A DNA stretch of 64,000 nt. Origin: Cavia porcellus. Lineage: Eukaryota > Chordata > Mammalia > Rodentia > Caviidae. The notes beneath the pieces are model-generated. The model was not told the origin of the DNA. It was given only the letters and a program-made list of their open reading frames with translations, and ran no database searches. Positions 59,750 through 64,000 of the stretch are shown piece by piece. Numbering within the stretch: position 1 is the first letter of the stretch; each line of letters starts with the position of its first letter. The translations under genes and the position numbers were made by a program. The stretch spans positions 30,184,001-30,248,000 of the forward strand of contig NW_026947507.1 in NCBI RefSeq assembly GCF_034190915.1, read 5' to 3'.

Positions 59750-60555
59750 ATATCTCTGATCATTGCACTCCCTAAAACTTCACAAGGAATATACTGTTTT
59801 TGCCCATGCCTATTAGTTATTTTAAGGAAGACATATTCATAGTCACCCTCTGATGATAACCTTTTCCCTCACAAGATTTCTACTTAGAGTTCCAGGCAGT
59901 TTCTCCGGTCATGACCACCAGGCCCTGTGGAGCATGCTCTGTGCTAGGGTGGCCCTGAGGGAGGGCGGAGAATCCTGGCTCTCTGGTATGTTCTCCCTCT
60001 GGTTGGCCCTGACTGAAGTGGCCAGAATCCTGGTTGTGGGAGCCATAACCAAGCACCAGGCACCTGCTTAATTTGAGTCTTGCGTCTGGCAGGGAGGAAA
60101 CCTGCTGCATTTCAGGTGCATCCATGGTGATGCCCACTGGGCTGCTGGACAGTAGCATCTTACTGACCCAGCTGTAGCTACAGAGGACACAGGAGAGAAG
60201 AGGAGCAGGCGGAACTGACTGGTTTCCTGTTGTGTCAGCCAGTGTTGCAATTGCCAGCTGACGAGTTCTAAAGGGCAGTAATTCACCTTCGTTAACGAAC
60301 TTTGTAAATTTATAAGCCTTCCTAAAGTTCAAGGGTGAATTACAGTAATTGTTTTATGACAACAATAGTTTAATAATAACAGCATTAAGATAGTTTTGTG
60401 AACAGTAGAAATCAGTTCAAGTCCTCTTCGTTCCTTGGAACCCCTAAAATGAAATAGTTGGTTTTACTTCTTTATAAGAGTGATAGTCATAAGAATATTT
60501 CTTGGACGAAGTTGTACTATGACGGGAAGCCCAATCACTAGTTAATTTTGTGAGT
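59750..60555. other. No gene recognised
   Basis: Unique-looking. A 150-codon minus-strand ORF (59880-60332) has no recognisable domain. Confidence 0.4.
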
Positions 60556-60559
60556 TTAG

Positions 60560-60645
60560 TTTTCTTTTTGACGTACTGGGGATCAGACATAGAGCCTTGT
60601 CCATGTGAGGCAAGCACTCTTCCACTGAGCTACACGCCGGTTCTT
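60560..60645 (-). mobile_element. ID-like SINE
   Basis: 'gacgtactggggatcagaca', 'cttccactgagctacacgcc'. Confidence 0.75.
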
Positions 60646-61299
60646 AAATGGCAAGGAACTTGCGAGAGTTTACTGGGAAACAATTTCATGCATCCTTGGA
60701 TTTTATTATTTCTAAAACTTAAGATATTTAAAACTGAATTTCTCTTTTGTCTCTGCCCTAGGGTCTATCCCTTCTCTCTTAGGAGTAGCTCCATTCTTTC
60801 AGCTGTTCAGGACAAAAATCTTTGAAGCCACCCTCTTCCCTATTTCACACTCTATAACCTTTTCCACAGATAATTTAATTGAATGGAAAAATCTTATATA
60901 AAATTTAAACTGATTTAGGCCCTGCCACTAACTGATACAGTGTTTCTTTCCTCCCCAAGTTATGAATTTAATTGAGTTAAAATATGTGACATACCTATTA
61001 TAGCAACTGATATATTGGAGGTATGGTCACTATAATGATTGCCAGTCTCCTCTGTATGGGAAGATTATGGTGCTTCTTACAAGACAAGTGCATTTTATAA
61101 AACATTTAAGGAACAAGTAGTGTCAGTATGTTAAATCTTCCAAGAAATAGACATCTGCATTTAAAAATACAAAGCATTCTTGAGAGATGTAAAATAAGAT
61201 TTGTATAGTTATACCATGTTTATGTATTGGAAAACTGAATATTATTAATCTGACTCCTAAATTAAACTTAAACTCAAAACAGTTAAAGTCATAGCTTAC

Positions 61300-61965
61300 T
61301 GTGGTCTTTTGTAGATACTGGCAGGTTGATTCTAGGCTTTTTATAGAAATGCAAAAAGCACGTACAATTGCTTGAAAAAATACAAAGTTGGAGGATTTAC
61401 ACTACCTGACTTCAAAGTTATGATAAAACTATAGTAATCAAAAGAGTGTGATATTTGCATGGATGGAGAGAGATTAATAGAATTAAATAAAAAGCCCAAA
61501 ATTAAGACCCATACTTTGATGTCCTGTTAGGACTCCTAAGCAATCCCCGAAGAAAGGGAAGTTTCCTTTTCTTTTTTTTTTAAACAATGGTGGCCCATTT
61601 AGAAATCCATATATATAAATATACGACCAGTGTAAATATAGCATTATTTCTCTGGTGTAAGAAACCAAAAAGTAACTATGAACCAAACTGTATAATAGGG
61701 ATTGTGAAATAGGAAGAAATTATTTAAAAGTAATGGCAACTGATGGAAGAGGAAGGAGGAGAAAAGAAAAAACGATAAAAGCAGGATAAAATGGAAACAG
61801 CTTTGTAAATGAGGAGAGGATGAGGAGGAAGGGAGGAGAAGGGACGGGAAAAAAACAAGAATCAAGGTATTTCATGTATGGGTACAAATTCCTGATAATG
61901 AATGTGACCATTATGTATATCTAAATTGTACCAATAAACTTAATAAAAAAAGAAAAGAAAAAAGT
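61300..61965 (+). mobile_element. L1 3' end with polyadenylation signal and A tail
   Basis: ORF2-end block 'caaagttggaggatttacac' and 'tatagtaatcaaaagagtgt', then a purine-rich 3' UTR (61738-61860), 'aataaacttaataaaaaa' and an A-rich tail. The coding part is short and broken. Confidence 0.72.
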
Positions 61966-62446
61966 ATCACCATTTATGCTTCACATAACTTCTGAAAAAC
62001 TAAGCCCAATACGGTCTTACAAACAAACAAAAATGAAGCCCACAAGGCCTATTAAACCTAGAGTATCTTCACAACATACAGGTAAGAAAGAATATTTTAG
62101 TGGATTCTAGAAATAATCACACAAAAATTGGTAATTAGATGTCCTCAAATTTAGACATGTTAATCAAAATATACATTTAAAAAACGAATAGGCAAGCCTA
62201 AGGCTGAGAGTAAAAATTTGCAAAATATATATTTCTGAAGGGCTTTTTGTTCATGATACATACTTGGAATATTTCTTCCCACTGATTAATAAAAAGACAA
62301 TCCAGTTTTTATAAAATAAGCCAGTTTTTTTGGGGGGAACATTTGAACAGGCATGCAGAAAGGAAGATATATAAATGTTCAATGTTCCCCCAGGGAAATG
62401 CAAATGATATGGCACTGCCTGGCCACTAGGATATCTGAAGCCTAGG

Positions 62447-62652
62447 ACAGTGGTACCTCAGATGATGAACTTAATTGCTTTGGCGGTTTTGGGGCAGATG
62501 GCTGCACTGCTGTTTATGTGTAGAAGACGACTGTGGTTGTGTGTGTTGTCACTGGAGTTTGCAAACTGGAAGCAAAATTTTGCTGAAGGCTTTTGTTTGC
62601 AAACTGAATTTAGTCTGCAAACAAAAGTATTCGTGAACTGAGGTATTACTGT
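62447..62652. mobile_element. Short TIR element (MITE-like DNA transposon)
   Basis: 206 bp. The left end acagtggtacctcag is the inverse of the right end ctgaggtattactgt (two mismatches). Internal 'tttgcaaact' copies occur near 62557 and 62596. The family is not assigned. Confidence 0.6.
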
Positions 62653-62745
62653 ATTTATTTTTTATTTGTTGCTATTTTGGGGCTGAACCCAGAGGCTCAC
62701 CCATGCTAGGAAAGCTCTCCACCATTCAGCTACACCCTCCGTCCT
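62653..62745 (-). mobile_element. ID-like SINE
   Basis: 'ttggggctgaacccagaggc', 'caccattcagctacaccctc'. Confidence 0.65.
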
Positions 62746-62897
62746 AAAATTTAAATTAAAACTCTCCAATTGGCAAGGAAGTGGAAACTGAAATTCTCCT
62801 GCAATGCCGACGATTCAGTCACTTTGGAAAAAGCCCTGGACGTGTCTCATAGGGCTAAAAGTAACTTTGGTATGATTCAGCAATCATGTTTTCTTTT

Positions 62898-62982
62898 TCT
62901 TTTTTTTTTTTTTTTTTTATTGGTACCGGAGATTGAACTCAGGACCACACGCTTGCAAGGCCGCTGAGCTAAATCCCCAGCC
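62898..62982 (-). mobile_element. ID-like SINE, young, with target-site duplications
   Basis: Poly-T, 'attggtaccggagattgaac', 'ccgctgagctaaatccccag'. Flanked by caatcatgttttctttt (62881-62897 and 62983-62999). A short deletion lies in the body. Confidence 0.88.
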
Positions 62983-63004
62983 CAATCATGTTTTCTTTTA
63001 ATTT

Positions 63005-63300
63005 TTAGTTTTTATTGATCCAGAATTATTCTCCTTGATACTCAAGCAAAAGACTGCAGCAAGTGCCCAAAGAAAGACTTGTATGTATTCATAAGGGGTT
63101 TATTCATAGTAGCTAAAAACTGGACAAAGCTCAGGTGTTCATCAACAGGAGAGAGTATACACTATTTTCATACACTAGAATACTATTCAGTAACAAAAAA
63201 GGAACAGTCTACTGGCACATCAACACAAATGGATCTTAAAAAAATTAGTATGTGTCCTGTATAAAGAAGGAGAGTGTTTGTCCTTTACAGGGTGGGGGGA
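63005..63300 (+). mobile_element. Old L1 3' fragment
   Basis: 'tttattcatagtagctaaaa', 'aatactattcagtaacaaaa'. Confidence 0.65.
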
Positions 63301-63750
63301 GCAGGGACCAGACATCCATAGGGAATGAAAGACTTTTGTAGATCTGGAGTGGTGGTTATGTTCTGTTTGAATTACAAGTTATTTACCATCTATCAAAACC
63401 CATCAAATGGCACATTAAAGATTTATTCATTTCTCAAGGAAAAGTTAAACAAGTTTGGAACTCTAGGTGCTGCTATCTTTCCTAAATGTTCAGAGGTAAA
63501 ATTTCCTAAGGTCTGCAACTTTATGATACACCATAGAAATAAAGAAATTGAATCAATGGGGGAACAGATAGTTGGATATCATTAGTATTTAAAGAAGACA
63601 ATGTAATAAGATATTAATAGCAGAACATGCATGGTAGGTATCTGGGCATATTTTTTTCTGGAAAATTTTTAAAATAAGATGTTGGGGGCAAAAATGCTTT
63701 GTTACAAAAGTGACTCTTGGCTGGACTTCTAGATATAGATAGGGAAGACA

Positions 63751-63755
63751 GTGTG

Positions 63756-63799
<44 letters not shown>
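63751..63799. repeat. (GT)n microsatellite
   Basis: About 24 GT units with one interruption. Confidence 0.95.
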
Positions 63800-63800
<1 letters not shown>

Positions 63801-63936
63801 TTACTATAAATAGTGCATTTTTAAAGAATCTCTTGTCAGGAATGCAGTTGTTGCTCTGTCCTAGAAGGGGGGACCATGTGAGACAGGTGAGTTTTCCAAT
63901 ACAATAGACAGAACAATAATATCAGTTTTAATTTTT

Positions 63937-64000
63937 AATTTTTTTATTTTAAAGAGAATAAAACAGAATAAAACCAAGCAACATAAACCAGCATTCAGTT
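63937..64000 (-). mobile_element. Half-L1-family 3' terminus running off the window
   Basis: 'attttaaagagaataaaac' followed by 'agaataaaacc' matches the 3' ends at 14811, 40333 and 48140 in the same orientation. The rest of the element lies beyond the window. Confidence 0.6.

Noticed and set aside
59880..60332. 150-codon minus-strand ORF
   Set aside because: No family resemblance, no splice or promoter context, and overlapping ORFs in other frames.

Overview
This window is mammalian nuclear DNA, almost certainly from a rodent. It is AT-rich, has no long open reading frames outside repeats, and is crowded with SINEs of two rodent types. One type is B1 (7SL-derived, ending in the repeated 'ccagcctg' block typical of B1). 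The other is tRNA-derived ID-like elements with the 'ggggatttagctcag' A-box region. Fused ID-B1 composites resembling B4 also occur. The ID subfamily and the half-L1 family suggest a non-murid rodent, possibly a beaver/kangaroo-rat relative, but that is inference.

The one protein-coding gene I can support is on the minus strand. It is a split gene for SMIM31 (small integral membrane protein 31; the human locus was earlier catalogued as the lncRNA LINC01207). The start-codon exon (coding part 47336-47447) carries the membrane segment. It ends at a GT donor in phase 1 and joins, across a 23.3 kb intron, to a lysine/glutamate-rich terminal exon (coding part 23954-24054). The joined frame is 70 codons plus stop. 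Non-coding first exon(s) and the promoter were not found and may lie at higher coordinates.

The most unusual non-genic structure is a complete 3.23 kb half-L1 (HAL1-type) retrotransposon, minus strand, at 40333-43562 inside the SMIM31 intron. It has 17-bp target-site duplications, a GC-richer 5' region, a broken L1 ORF1, and no ORF2. ORF1 passes directly into ~150-bp A-rich tandem repeats. The same 3' tail occurs at about 14811-15240, 48140-48425 and 63937-64000. At two of these it is attached to a different 5' module made of ~122-bp GC-rich repeats instead of ORF1. This looks like a modular family of non-autonomous LINE derivatives.

Layout: 1-173 R/U5 and primer-binding region of an old class I endogenous retrovirus; 174-23900 unique DNA, SINEs, a solo MaLR-like LTR (7563-7936) and one tail-sharing element (14811-15660); 23954-47468 SMIM31 with its repeat-filled intron (old L1 at 28.7-30.4 kb and 32.2-33.3 kb, HAL1 at 40.3-43.6 kb, a MIR at 44.3 kb); 47469-64000 further SINEs, a second tail-sharing element (48140-48800), L1 fragments (49.8-50.8, 52.4-53.6, 58.3, 61.3-62.0 and 63.0-63.3 kb), Tigger/MER2-like DNA, a second solo LTR (56766-57154), a perfect-stem hairpin (59480-59523), a small TIR element (62447-62652), and the start of a fourth tail-sharing element at the window edge. 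Most other ORFs are chance or SINE/L1-derived.
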